From Gottfriedia acidiceleris (GTDB taxonomy: Bacteria > Bacillota > Bacilli > Bacillales > Bacillaceae_G), in assembly GCF_004138285.1 (NCBI RefSeq), contig NZ_SCFN01000024.1, forward strand, positions 1 through 64,000: a stretch of DNA of 64,000 nt, read 5' to 3'. Position 1 is the stretch's first letter. The number at the start of each line of letters is the position of its first letter. Both the position numbers and the translations under genes were made by a program. This document shows positions 45,081 through 53,185 of this stretch, piece by piece. The notes beneath the pieces were generated by a model, which was given only the letters and a program-made list of their open reading frames with translations, had not been told where the DNA came from and made no database searches.

Positions 45081-45764
45081 ATGATGAAAAGAAATGGAGC
45101 TACTAAAAGGAATTCAAAAACACCTATTATATCCAATACAGGTTTTATTGGAGCAAGTTTCATTGATATGGAAGAATTGCAAGAAAATCAATATTATTTC
45201 ACAAGGAAGCATCCTTTAATTATACATGAAGTATTAAATGGTCTATTACAAGCTGCATGTGCATTATTTCAGAAACAAAACATACCAGCATATATTGCAT
45301 GTGAATATTTACGTGATGAAAAGAAAATAGGCCTAATTTTATCAAAAAAGCCATTCGAAAAAGAAGAAGGAATTCGTTATTTTATAGAATATCTTCGTGA
45401 GATTGGTCACTTAAATAATGAGAAAACAATAAGAGCTGAAATTTCAAATACTGGATTTATTGGCGTAATTTTTGTGGATTTATCCTATATTACAAGGTTT
45501 ACATTCGATACGGAAATTAAGTTACTTTCTGCTTTCGCTATTAATTTTATGGAACCTTTAAAAGAAATTTATCATCAAAATAAAATTCATTTATATATGT
45601 CAGGTGTTGAACTTCAAAAGGAAGATAAGTTAGGGTTTGTACTTTCTAAGAATCCTTATGATGAGCGAAAAGAAGCGAACCTGTATTTTAAGGAATATTT
45701 GAGAGAAAGAGGCTTGTTAAAAAATTATAAAGAGAATGTCTTTATTCAAAGACATCGAGCGTAA
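45081..45764 (+). CDS. Internally duplicated protein, unknown family
   Basis: A 227-residue soluble protein built from two copies of a domain of about 100 residues. Matching pairs: SNTGFIGASFIDM (18-30) and SNTGFIGVIFVDL (122-134); IGLILSKKPF (83-92) and LGFVLSKNPY (184-193); YFIEYLREIGHL (100-111) and YFKEYLRERGLL (202-213). The rest has diverged, so the duplication is old. I recognise no family. AAGGAAAGGAAC precedes the start. Confidence 0.7.
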   Translation: MMKRNGATKRNSKTPIISNTGFIGASFIDMEELQENQYYFTRKHPLIIHEVLNGLLQAACALFQKQNIPAYIACEYLRDEKKIGLILSKKPFEKEEGIRYFIEYLREIGHLNNEKTIRAEISNTGFIGVIFVDLSYITRFTFDTEIKLLSAFAINFMEPLKEIYHQNKIHLYMSGVELQKEDKLGFVLSKNPYDERKEANLYFKEYLRERGLLKNYKENVFIQRHRA

Positions 45765-45823
45765 ATTTTTTCTTCATACCTAATTTAGGACGAATTTTGT
45801 TTTAAATATACATATTAAAGCTA

Positions 45824-45858
45824 AGAGGAACTGGGCATGATCAGTTTCTCTTTTTATT
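45824..45858 (+). terminator. Terminator
   Basis: AGAGGAACTG pairs with CAGTTTCTCT (one G-U), then TTTTTATTT. Confidence 0.75.
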
Positions 45859-45991
45859 TATTCAAAAAGTTCATAATTTGGATAAAGTTAGAAACTTACT
45901 TAAAACATTCGTTTGCATAATATATAGAAAGGAAATAGTTAAAAAGGAACGAATACTAACAATATAAGACTAACCAAAAAGGGGCAAAACG

Positions 45992-46366
45992 ATGACGAAT
46001 AATGGAAAATATGTAGATTGGCTAAGTGAAATTGTTAAGCGTCATGAAAAAGAAGGTGGATTCGATGATCTACCTGGATTAGGTAAACCATTACCTAAAG
46101 AACTTCTAAAAGATGATCTATTAACAACTGTTATTAAGAAGTCGGGCTTTAAACCAGATTGGGTATTACAACAAAAGAAAATATTTCAGAAGCTTGAAAC
46201 GATTTTGATGAAGTTAAATTCTGATGAAAATAGTAAAGAAATAGCTAAAATGATCTCGGAAGTAAATGATGAAATTAAGAAATATAACTTAGGATGTCCT
46301 TTTTCAATGCAAAGAAATTATGTAAATAAGGAAAACCTTGAGAATCAATTGATTTATTGGAAATAA
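45992..46366 (+). CDS. DUF1992 (DnaJC28-type conserved domain) protein
   Basis: A 124-residue cytoplasmic protein. The segment GGFDDLPGLGKPLPKELL (about 22-39) is the hallmark of DUF1992, also found in DnaJ homologue C28; no J domain is present. The rest is predicted helical. AAAAGGGGC precedes the start. Function unknown. Confidence 0.8.
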   Translation: MTNNGKYVDWLSEIVKRHEKEGGFDDLPGLGKPLPKELLKDDLLTTVIKKSGFKPDWVLQQKKIFQKLETILMKLNSDENSKEIAKMISEVNDEIKKYNLGCPFSMQRNYVNKENLENQLIYWK

Positions 46367-46398
46367 GTTTGTGAAAAAACGAACGATTTCACTGTATT

Positions 46399-46441
46399 GA
46401 TGTTTATACTATTTTATATGGTATAAGCATCTTTTTATTTT
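46399..46441 (+). terminator. Terminator
   Basis: GATGTTTATAC pairs with GTATAAGCATC (one G-U) and TTTTTATTTT follows. Confidence 0.8.
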
Positions 46442-46535
46442 CCAGCTTTAAAATGGTAATACTATGAAAAAATCTATATTTAATGTTAATGTAAAATTAA
46501 TAATAGAAAGAATAGTTGTACAGGGGGGAATAGGA

Positions 46536-47399
46536 ATGGGCGCCACTCTTGAAGTAAGGAGATTAGATCGGAATTTTCCATTTTGTTTATTTTCAAATGA
46601 TGGATTGACGTTAGTTGGTCATCATTGGCATAAACTCGTAGAAATCATTTATGTACAAAAAGGCATTTTAAAGATTGGTGTAAATGATGAGTTACTTCAT
46701 TTAGAAGAAGGAGAATTTTATATCATTAATAGTGGTGATATTCATTATTTTTTATCTTCTCCAAATAGTATGAGATTGGTCGTGCAATTTGATTTTACTA
46801 TTTTCGAAGATGTACAGTTTTTGAAAAAAAACAATATGGAACTAATCGAATTGTTTAATTGTATTCAAAAATCTAGTGTTTTTTGGAATGTAGAAGTTAA
46901 ACAGAAAATGATTACGTATTTAAAAGAACTTGAAAGTGAATATATCGATAAAAAAGAAGGATACGAATTGGCGATTAGAGCTAGATTATATGATATTTTA
47001 CTACTAATCTATCGAGATCTACCACATACAGAAAATAATAAGCTTAACTACCCTAATAGGAAGGCGAGTCTTTTAAAGTTAGAAAAAATATTTCATTATA
47101 TAGAAGAAAATTATATGAATGATATGACATTAAATGATGTTGCGAATTATATCGGCTTTACGAATTCATATTTTGCAAAGTTTTTTAAAAAATACACTGG
47201 TTCTACATTTTGTCATTTTGTAAATCAATACAGAATAACGAAGGCTCAATGGTATTTATTTAATGAAGATTTACCAATTACAGAAATTGCTTATAATGTT
47301 GGATTCATCAATGTGAAAACGTTTAATAGATTATTTAAAAGCGAGGTTGGCTTATCTCCAACTCAATATAAAAAAAAGACAATATTTGAGAAGTTTTAG
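46536..47399 (+). CDS. AraC-family transcriptional regulator with N-terminal cupin
   Basis: A 287-residue regulator. The N-terminal cupin (about 20-95; HWHKLVEIIYV, ILKIGVNDE) senses a sugar or related ligand; the C-terminal double helix-turn-helix (about 185-285) contains LNDVANYIGFTNSYFAKFFKK and ITEIAYNVGFINVKTFNRLFK. I chose ATG 46536 because GGGGGG (46523-46528) precedes it. It lies 76 nt before the first of five co-oriented sugar genes and is probably their activator. Confidence 0.84.
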   Translation: MGATLEVRRLDRNFPFCLFSNDGLTLVGHHWHKLVEIIYVQKGILKIGVNDELLHLEEGEFYIINSGDIHYFLSSPNSMRLVVQFDFTIFEDVQFLKKNNMELIELFNCIQKSSVFWNVEVKQKMITYLKELESEYIDKKEGYELAIRARLYDILLLIYRDLPHTENNKLNYPNRKASLLKLEKIFHYIEENYMNDMTLNDVANYIGFTNSYFAKFFKKYTGSTFCHFVNQYRITKAQWYLFNEDLPITEIAYNVGFINVKTFNRLFKSEVGLSPTQYKKKTIFEKF

Positions 47400-47433
47400 G
47401 CAAGGTGTAAGGAAGACTCGAGTGAATTATTTC

Positions 47434-47475
47434 TATAAACTGGAAATGTAAATAACATTTCCGGAGGTTATCATA
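47434..47475 (+). promoter_or_regulatory. Weak promoter and palindrome before the sugar cluster
   Basis: TATAAA (47434-47439) has no good -35 partner, typical of an activated promoter. A palindrome GGAAATGT-aaata-ACATTTCC (47442-47462) follows and abuts the ribosome site CGGAGG. It could be an operator or a translational hairpin. Confidence 0.45.
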
Positions 47476-48552
47476 ATGAAATTAAAAGTAGGAATAATCG
47501 GTTGTGGCGGAATAGCTAATGGTAAGCATATGCCAAGCTTAGCAGCATTAGATAATGTAGAAATGGTAGCTTTTTGTGACATTATTGAAGAACGCGCAAT
47601 TAAAGCGAAGGAACAATTTGGTGTTGAGGAAGCAAAGACATATACAGATTACAAGGAATTATTAGTAGACGAATCAATTGATGTAATTCACGTTTGTACT
47701 CCAAATAAATCACATTCATTTATTACAATTGATTCTTTAGAAGCAGGTAAACACGTTATGTGTGAAAAGCCTATGGCAAAAACTTCAGCAGAAGCAAAAG
47801 CGATGGTAGAAGCGTCTAAACGTACAGGAAAAAAATTAACGATTGGATATCAAAATCGTTTTCGAAACGATTCACAATATTTAAGCGAAGTTTGTAAAAA
47901 TAATGAACTAGGTGAAATTTATTTTGCAAAAGCTCATGCGATTAGAAGAAGAGCGGTACCTACCTGGGGCGTATTTTTAAATGAAGAAGAGCAAGGTGGC
48001 GGACCATTAATTGATATTGGTACTCATGCTTTGGATTTAACGTTATGGCTAATGGATAATTATAAACCTAAATTTGTAGTTGGAAACGTATACCACGAAT
48101 TATCACATAAAGAAAACGCGGCAAATGCTTTTGGACCATGGGATCCAATGGAATTTAAAGTAGAAGATTCTGCATTTGGTTTTATTACGATGGAAAATGG
48201 TGCAACCGTTATCCTAGAATCGAGTTGGGCTTTAAACACTCTTGAAGTGGGTGAAGCTCAAACTACACTTTGTGGTACTGAAGGTGGAGCTGATATGAGA
48301 GATGGTCTTCGAATAAATGGGGAAGCATACGGGCGACTTTACGATAAAAAAATTGATATTCACACTGGCGGGGTAGCTTTTTATGAAGGTGCATCTGATT
48401 CTGCTGAAGTGCTAGAAGCTAGACAGTGGATTGAAAGTATAATTAATGATACAGAGCCAACAGTTAAACCTGAGCAAGCATTGGTTGTAACTCAAATTTT
48501 AGAGGCAATCTACGAATCTTCAAAATCAAAGAAACCGGTATATTTTAACTAA
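47476..48552 (+). CDS. Gfo/Idh/MocA-family oxidoreductase (first)
   Basis: A 358-residue NAD(P)-dependent sugar dehydrogenase. The Rossmann motif GIIGCGGIANGKHM is at 6-19, the EKPMAKT motif holds the catalytic-type Lys near 96, and the substrate face has GGGPLIDIGTHALDLTLW near 175 with the conserved His. In clusters of this kind such enzymes oxidise a glycoside at C3. It is the first gene of a five-gene run with gaps of 20-45 nt. Confidence 0.86.
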   Translation: MKLKVGIIGCGGIANGKHMPSLAALDNVEMVAFCDIIEERAIKAKEQFGVEEAKTYTDYKELLVDESIDVIHVCTPNKSHSFITIDSLEAGKHVMCEKPMAKTSAEAKAMVEASKRTGKKLTIGYQNRFRNDSQYLSEVCKNNELGEIYFAKAHAIRRRAVPTWGVFLNEEEQGGGPLIDIGTHALDLTLWLMDNYKPKFVVGNVYHELSHKENAANAFGPWDPMEFKVEDSAFGFITMENGATVILESSWALNTLEVGEAQTTLCGTEGGADMRDGLRINGEAYGRLYDKKIDIHTGGVAFYEGASDSAEVLEARQWIESIINDTEPTVKPEQALVVTQILEAIYESSKSKKPVYFN

Positions 48553-48573
48553 TTAGTATAGGAGATGGAATAA

Positions 48574-49320
48574 ATGACACTACCAATTGCCCTACAATTA
48601 TGGAGTGTAAAAGAGGACGCAGCAATCGACTTTTTCGGTACATTAGAAAAAGTAGCGCAAATGGGTTATGACGGTGTTGAATTCGCAGGATACTATGGTA
48701 AAAATGCTTCGGAAATAAAAGCTGTTTTAAACAAACTAGGATTAAAGGTAGCAGGAACCCATGTAAGTGCAGATCAAATTATTCATCATATTGATGATGT
48801 AATTGCTTTCGAAAAAGAATTAGGAAACAAATACGTTGTATGCCCTTGGGCTAATTTTACTAGTTTAGAAGAATGGGAAGAATTCGCAGAACATTTACAA
48901 CAGTCAGGAAAAAAGCTAGCTGAAGCAGGAATATCTTTAGTTTATCACAATCATGCTCATGAATTAGTTGCATTAGAAAATGAATATATTCTCGATATTT
49001 TATTCAACTCAGTTCCAACTAATCTCTTAAAAGCAGAGTTGGATACTTATTGGTTAGAGTATGCTGGTGTAGATGCGGTTGAATTTATGAGTAAGTATAA
49101 AGGAAGAACTCCATTAATTCATGTGAAGGATATGGCTCCGTCCAAAGAGGAAAGTACCGAAGTAGGAAATGGAATTATGAATATTAAAGGAATTGTACAA
49201 CTAGCAAAACTAAATTCAGCCGAATGGTTAATTGTTGAGCAAGAAGCGTTTACTAAACCACACTTAGAAAGTGTTGAAATTGGATTGAAAAACTTAAAAA
49301 TGATTATGGCTGAAGCTTAA
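48574..49320 (+). CDS. Sugar isomerase/epimerase-like TIM-barrel protein (first)
   Basis: A 248-residue xylose-isomerase-like/AP-endonuclease-2 fold protein. Likely metal ligands are His in YHNHAHEL near 129-132, Glu/Asp in KAELDTYWL near 153, His in LIHVKDMA near 182 and Glu in LIVEQEAF. Such proteins isomerise sugars or cleave 3-keto-glycosides by beta-elimination. Its neighbours favour the second role; not proven. Confidence 0.8.
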   Translation: MTLPIALQLWSVKEDAAIDFFGTLEKVAQMGYDGVEFAGYYGKNASEIKAVLNKLGLKVAGTHVSADQIIHHIDDVIAFEKELGNKYVVCPWANFTSLEEWEEFAEHLQQSGKKLAEAGISLVYHNHAHELVALENEYILDILFNSVPTNLLKAELDTYWLEYAGVDAVEFMSKYKGRTPLIHVKDMAPSKEESTEVGNGIMNIKGIVQLAKLNSAEWLIVEQEAFTKPHLESVEIGLKNLKMIMAEA

Positions 49321-49363
49321 GACGCAATTAAACTATGTAAAAAAATAGAGATGGGTGAGTCAT

Positions 49364-50083
49364 ATGGTAAAAGTAACAATTTGGAATGAAAATCGACATG
49401 AACAAATGAATCCAGATGTAAAAAGCATCTATCCAAGTGGTATACACACAACCATTGCTACTTTCTTAAATGAAGCAGGGTACGATACTACGACGGCTAC
49501 ATTAGAGCAACCTGAACATGGATTGACGGATGAATTGCTAGAAAATACTGACGTATTAATTTGGTGGGGACATATTGCTCATAATGATGTGGAAGATCAA
49601 ATTGTTCAAAAAGTATATGAGAAAGTATTGCAAGGTATGGGGTTAATTGTCCTACATTCTGGACATTTTTCTAAGATTTTTAAAAAATTAATGGGGACTA
49701 GCTGCGATTTAAAATGGCGTGAAGCAGCGGAAACGGAAAGAATTTGGGTTGTCGATCCATCTCATCCAATAGTAGATGGTATTGGCGAATATATTGAGAT
49801 TGACCAAGAAGAAATGTATGGCGAACATTTTGATATTCCTACTCCCGATGAGCTAGTTTTAGTTAGCTGGTTTAAAGGTGGAGAGGTATTTAGAAGTGGT
49901 TGTACATTTAAAAGAGGGAATGGGAAAATCTTTTATTTCAGACCAGGTCATGAAACTTATCCAACTTATCATCATAAAGAAGTTCAAAAAATTATTATTA
50001 ATGCAGTAAATTGGGCGAATAAATCAAAAAGAAATTATCCTTCATATGGACATAACGAAGCCATAGAGGCATTAATAGAATAA
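49364..50083 (+). CDS. ThuA-like trehalose-utilisation-family protein
   Basis: A 239-residue class I amidotransferase-like (ThuA) protein. Typical segments are [14 protein letters not shown] (about 63-76), [20 protein letters not shown] (about 90-110) and the C-terminal [19 protein letters not shown] region. ThuA proteins act with Gfo/Idh-type ThuB in rhizobial trehalose and disaccharide use via keto intermediates. I chose ATG 49364 because GGGTGAG precedes it. Confidence 0.82.
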   Translation: MVKVTIWNENRHEQMNPDVKSIYPSGIHTTIATFLNEAGYDTTTATLEQPEHGLTDELLENTDVLIWWGHIAHNDVEDQIVQKVYEKVLQGMGLIVLHSGHFSKIFKKLMGTSCDLKWREAAETERIWVVDPSHPIVDGIGEYIEIDQEEMYGEHFDIPTPDELVLVSWFKGGEVFRSGCTFKRGNGKIFYFRPGHETYPTYHHKEVQKIIINAVNWANKSKRNYPSYGHNEAIEALIE

Positions 50084-50103
50084 TTGATTGGAGCGAGAAA
50101 ACG

Positions 50104-51072
50104 ATGAAATTAGGAGTATTCACAGTATTATTTGCGGATCATTCATTTGAAGAAATGCTTGATAAAGTTGCCGAATCCGGTTTAAAGGCTGTTGAAATAG
50201 GAACTGGTTGTTACCCTGGGAATGCTCATTGTCCTTTAGATCATTTATTAGATAGTGAGCAACTACGAAGAGAATATATTGAAAAAGTTGAGAAACGAGG
50301 ATTAACGATTAGCGCTTTTAGTTGTCATGGTAATCCATTATCACCTGATAAAGAGTTTGCGAAGGAATCCCATGATGTACTTGCTAAAACGATTAAACTG
50401 GCTTCACAATTAGGTGTACCAGTTGTAAATTGTTTTTCTGGAACAAGTGGTGACCATGAAGAAGCAAAGTTCCCTAGTTGGCCTGTAACTGCTTGGCCAA
50501 ATGAGTATAGAGATGTACTAAATTGGCAATGGGTAGAAAAGCTAATTCCCTATTGGAAGGAAATGGGCAAATTTGCGGAAAATCATCAAGTAAAAATTGG
50601 GCTAGAACTACATGGTGGATTTTTAGTTCATACTCCATATACATTATTAAAGTTGCGCAAAGAAACTAGTGATGCAATTGGTGCTAATTTGGATCCAAGT
50701 CATCTTTGGTGGCAAGGGATTGATCCTGTAGCAGCGATTAAAATACTTGGAAAAGAAAATGCGATTCACCATTTCCATGCAAAAGATACTTATATCGATC
50801 AAGATAATGTCAATATGTATGGTTTAACAGATATGCAACCATATGGTGAAGTGCAAACTAGAGCTTGGACATTCCGATCAGTAGGCTGTGGACATAGTTT
50901 GAAAGATTGGTCCGATATGATGAGTGCACTACGTACTTTTGGATATGACTATGTAGTTAGTATTGAACACGAGGACCCGATCATGTCGATTGAAGAAGGT
51001 TTTTCACGTGCCGTTAAAAACTTACAGTCCGTATTAATAAATGAAGAGCCATCACAAATGTGGTGGACTTGA
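50104..51072 (+). CDS. Sugar isomerase/epimerase-like TIM-barrel protein (second)
   Basis: A 322-residue member of the same fold as the gene at 48574 but from a longer branch. Metal-binding candidates are Glu in GLELHGGF near 163, Asp/His in NLDPSHLWW near 197, His in HHFHAKDTY near 222 and Glu in VSIEHEDP near 292. TTGGAGCGAG precedes the start. It probably acts on a second intermediate or sugar in the pathway. Confidence 0.8.
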   Translation: MKLGVFTVLFADHSFEEMLDKVAESGLKAVEIGTGCYPGNAHCPLDHLLDSEQLRREYIEKVEKRGLTISAFSCHGNPLSPDKEFAKESHDVLAKTIKLASQLGVPVVNCFSGTSGDHEEAKFPSWPVTAWPNEYRDVLNWQWVEKLIPYWKEMGKFAENHQVKIGLELHGGFLVHTPYTLLKLRKETSDAIGANLDPSHLWWQGIDPVAAIKILGKENAIHHFHAKDTYIDQDNVNMYGLTDMQPYGEVQTRAWTFRSVGCGHSLKDWSDMMSALRTFGYDYVVSIEHEDPIMSIEEGFSRAVKNLQSVLINEEPSQMWWT

Positions 51073-51112
51073 TAAAAGATAGGTAACCATTCCAAAAAAA
51101 GTTGGTGGAAAA

Positions 51113-52141
51113 ATGGAAAAATTAAGAGTTGCGATTATTGGTTGTGGAAATATTTTTTTAATGCATGCACAACCTGCTTTCATAAGAGAAAATGTAGAAT
51201 TAGTAGCTGTTTGTGATATTAAGGAAGAGCGAGCAAAAGAGAAAGCTGAACAATTCAAATGTACTTATTATACAAACTATCTGGAGCTTTTTGAGAAAGA
51301 AAATTTAGATGTGATCCATATTTGTTTACCGCATTATTTACATGCGCCGGTTGCAATTGAAGCCGCAAAGCGAAAAATCCATGTCCTTACTGAAAAGCCA
51401 ATGTCTATTCATTATTCTGATGCACAAGAAATGGTAGAAACAGCAAAAGATAATGGAGTAACATTAGGTGTCATTTTTCAAAATAGGTATAATCCAGGAT
51501 CAGTTCTGATTAAAGAAATGTTACAAAATGGTACTTTAGGTAAAATAAAATCTGGAAAACTATCAGTAACATGGGATCGTTCTGACGAGTACTATTTGAC
51601 TAGTGATTGGAAAGGGACTTGGGGAAAAGAAGGTGGCGGGGTAGTCATTGACCAAGCTATTCATACAATGGATTTAATGCGATGGTTCGTAGATGAAGAG
51701 ATTGAATATGTTGACGCTACAATAAGTAATCGAGCACATGAAATGATTGAAGTTGAGGATTGTGCAGAAGGTGTTATTAAGTATAGAAGTGGTGTAGTTA
51801 CAGCCTTTCATACAATAAACTATTATTCTTATGATGCACCAGTTACGATTGAGCTGCATTGTGAAAATGGGCTTGCTAAAATGATTGCTGACCGTGGAGT
51901 TATCTCTTTAAAAGATGGAAGAGAGTTCGTTGCTGATAACAATCCTAATGAAACCTTTGATTACGGCAATGGTGCGAAAGGATATTGGGGCGTTAGTCAT
52001 GTAAAACAGATTAATAATTTCTATGAATCATTAAATGATCATTCTCAGTTACATATTACTGGTGAAGAAGCGATGAAAACTCAAAAAATGATTTGTGCAA
52101 TCTATGAATCAGGTAAGAAAAAAGAGAGGATTTATTTATAA
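51113..52141 (+). CDS. Gfo/Idh/MocA-family oxidoreductase (second)
   Basis: A 342-residue paralogue of the enzyme at 47476. Rossmann motif AIIGCGNIFLMH at 7-18, TEKPMSIH near 94, and GGGVVIDQAIHTMDLMRWF near 177. Having two dehydrogenases suggests one oxidises the glycoside and the other reduces the freed keto sugar to regenerate NAD. It is the last gene before a terminator. Confidence 0.85.
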   Translation: MEKLRVAIIGCGNIFLMHAQPAFIRENVELVAVCDIKEERAKEKAEQFKCTYYTNYLELFEKENLDVIHICLPHYLHAPVAIEAAKRKIHVLTEKPMSIHYSDAQEMVETAKDNGVTLGVIFQNRYNPGSVLIKEMLQNGTLGKIKSGKLSVTWDRSDEYYLTSDWKGTWGKEGGGVVIDQAIHTMDLMRWFVDEEIEYVDATISNRAHEMIEVEDCAEGVIKYRSGVVTAFHTINYYSYDAPVTIELHCENGLAKMIADRGVISLKDGREFVADNNPNETFDYGNGAKGYWGVSHVKQINNFYESLNDHSQLHITGEEAMKTQKMICAIYESGKKKERIYL

Positions 52142-52175
52142 TCTATTAAAATCCCCCAAAATTTAATCGTTAGAC

Positions 52176-52230
52176 CGAGAAAAAGCAAATGATGTGGACT
52201 GTTTCGTTCACGTTGTTTGCTTTTTTTGGG
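52176..52230 (+). terminator. Terminator of the oxidoreductase/isomerase cluster
   Basis: AAAAAGCAAATGATGTG pairs with CACGTTGTTTGCTTTTT through several G-U pairs, followed by more T. Confidence 0.75.
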
Positions 52231-52340
52231 GCTGTTTTGGTAAGTACTGTTGCTATTAAACTATTTGAAAAGACACTCCTTGAGTGACTTTAATTATTAA
52301 TAAAATAATTTAACGCTAACGTTTGCATATCATTAAAGGA

Positions 52341-52826
52341 TTAATCTTCATCTATAATTGCTATTGAAAACAAGTCCGATAATCTCTCTACGATAATTTC
52401 CTTATTTTTTATAATCTGCTCTGTATCTTCTCCATACTCGTGGTCTAATAAATAAACAGGTGGGTTATTTCCTTCACTAATATTTATCGCATAAGGATTA
52501 CCTATACCACTCTCTACACCAATACAGAGATAACCTCTATTGAAAACAGCACATCCAGGTACAAGAGATTTATTTTCCTCAATTAATTCTTTTGGGTCCA
52601 GAAAATCGATTAATAACTCAAATTCTTCGTCTTCTACTGCAAATGGAACAACAAGGTTGCTACTACATATTGGTAATTGAGACATTAAATTAATTAACCA
52701 GTCTGGTAGGTTTCCACCGAGTTCATCCCTAAGTAAGTTAATTTCTGTAACTGAAGCAACTCTAGCTGAAATTTTTGAACGTTTAATCATTTCTAATGCA
52801 GACTCATATAATTCATTTTTAACCAT
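52341..52826 (-). CDS. SMI1/KNR4 (SUKH) family protein
   Basis: A 161-residue soluble acidic protein. Family features are LRDELGGNLPDWLINLMSQLP (about 31-51), a strand-rich centre, and the C-terminal NPPVYLLDHEYGED. SUKH proteins are typical immunity proteins against polymorphic nuclease or deaminase toxins; no toxin gene is adjacent. CGGAGGG precedes the start. It is the only minus-strand gene between the two sugar clusters and may be an insertion. Confidence 0.8.
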   Translation of the reverse strand: MVKNELYESALEMIKRSKISARVASVTEINLLRDELGGNLPDWLINLMSQLPICSSNLVVPFAVEDEEFELLIDFLDPKELIEENKSLVPGCAVFNRGYLCIGVESGIGNPYAINISEGNNPPVYLLDHEYGEDTEQIIKNKEIIVERLSDLFSIAIIDED

Positions 52827-52923
52827 TTTTCCCTCCGTTATATTTGCTTATTTTGCCATATATTTTGGTGTTAAAGTTAATTACCCCAGATAATTTCGCA
52901 ATGTCTCTTAAGATGTCATTCAT
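52819..52923 (-). CDS. Possible 34-residue peptide upstream of the SUKH gene
   Basis: GAAGGAGC precedes ATG at 52921-52923 (minus strand), which reads MNDILRDIAKLSGVINFNTK... and ends in the first codons of the SUKH gene (8-nt overlap). It could be a leader that couples translation, or the tail of a lost toxin gene. Length is the main doubt. Confidence 0.35.
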   Translation of the reverse strand: MNDILRDIAKLSGVINFNTKIYGKISKYNGGKNG

Positions 52924-53071
52924 GTAAAAAGCTCCTTCGAACAGATTCTATTTATCTATTATACATTTTGTTCAAAATAGCAACAATTAATACGAAAACA
53001 GCCTTTTTTTTTAAGGCATCACGTTATATTAAAAGTTTTTAATTTTACTATTTTTTATTAGTTAAAATTGG

Positions 53072-53127
53072 TTGACCCTACTCATGAAAACGCATATAAT
53101 TTTAAATATAATCAGGTGAAACGTTTC
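53072..53127 (+). promoter_or_regulatory. Promoter with two operator-like sites for the GH3-GH94 operon
   Basis: TTGACC (53072-53077), a 17-nt spacer, TATAAT (53095-53100). TGAAAACGCATATA (53085-53098) in the spacer resembles a CcpA cre site; GAAACGTTTC (53118-53127), just after the transcription start, is a perfect palindrome of the LacI/CcpA type. Both positions favour repression. Confidence 0.65.
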
Positions 53128-53185
53128 GATAGATTTTTTAATAGCAGTTTAATGGACCAATTCGATTTAAGAGGAGGAACTAATA

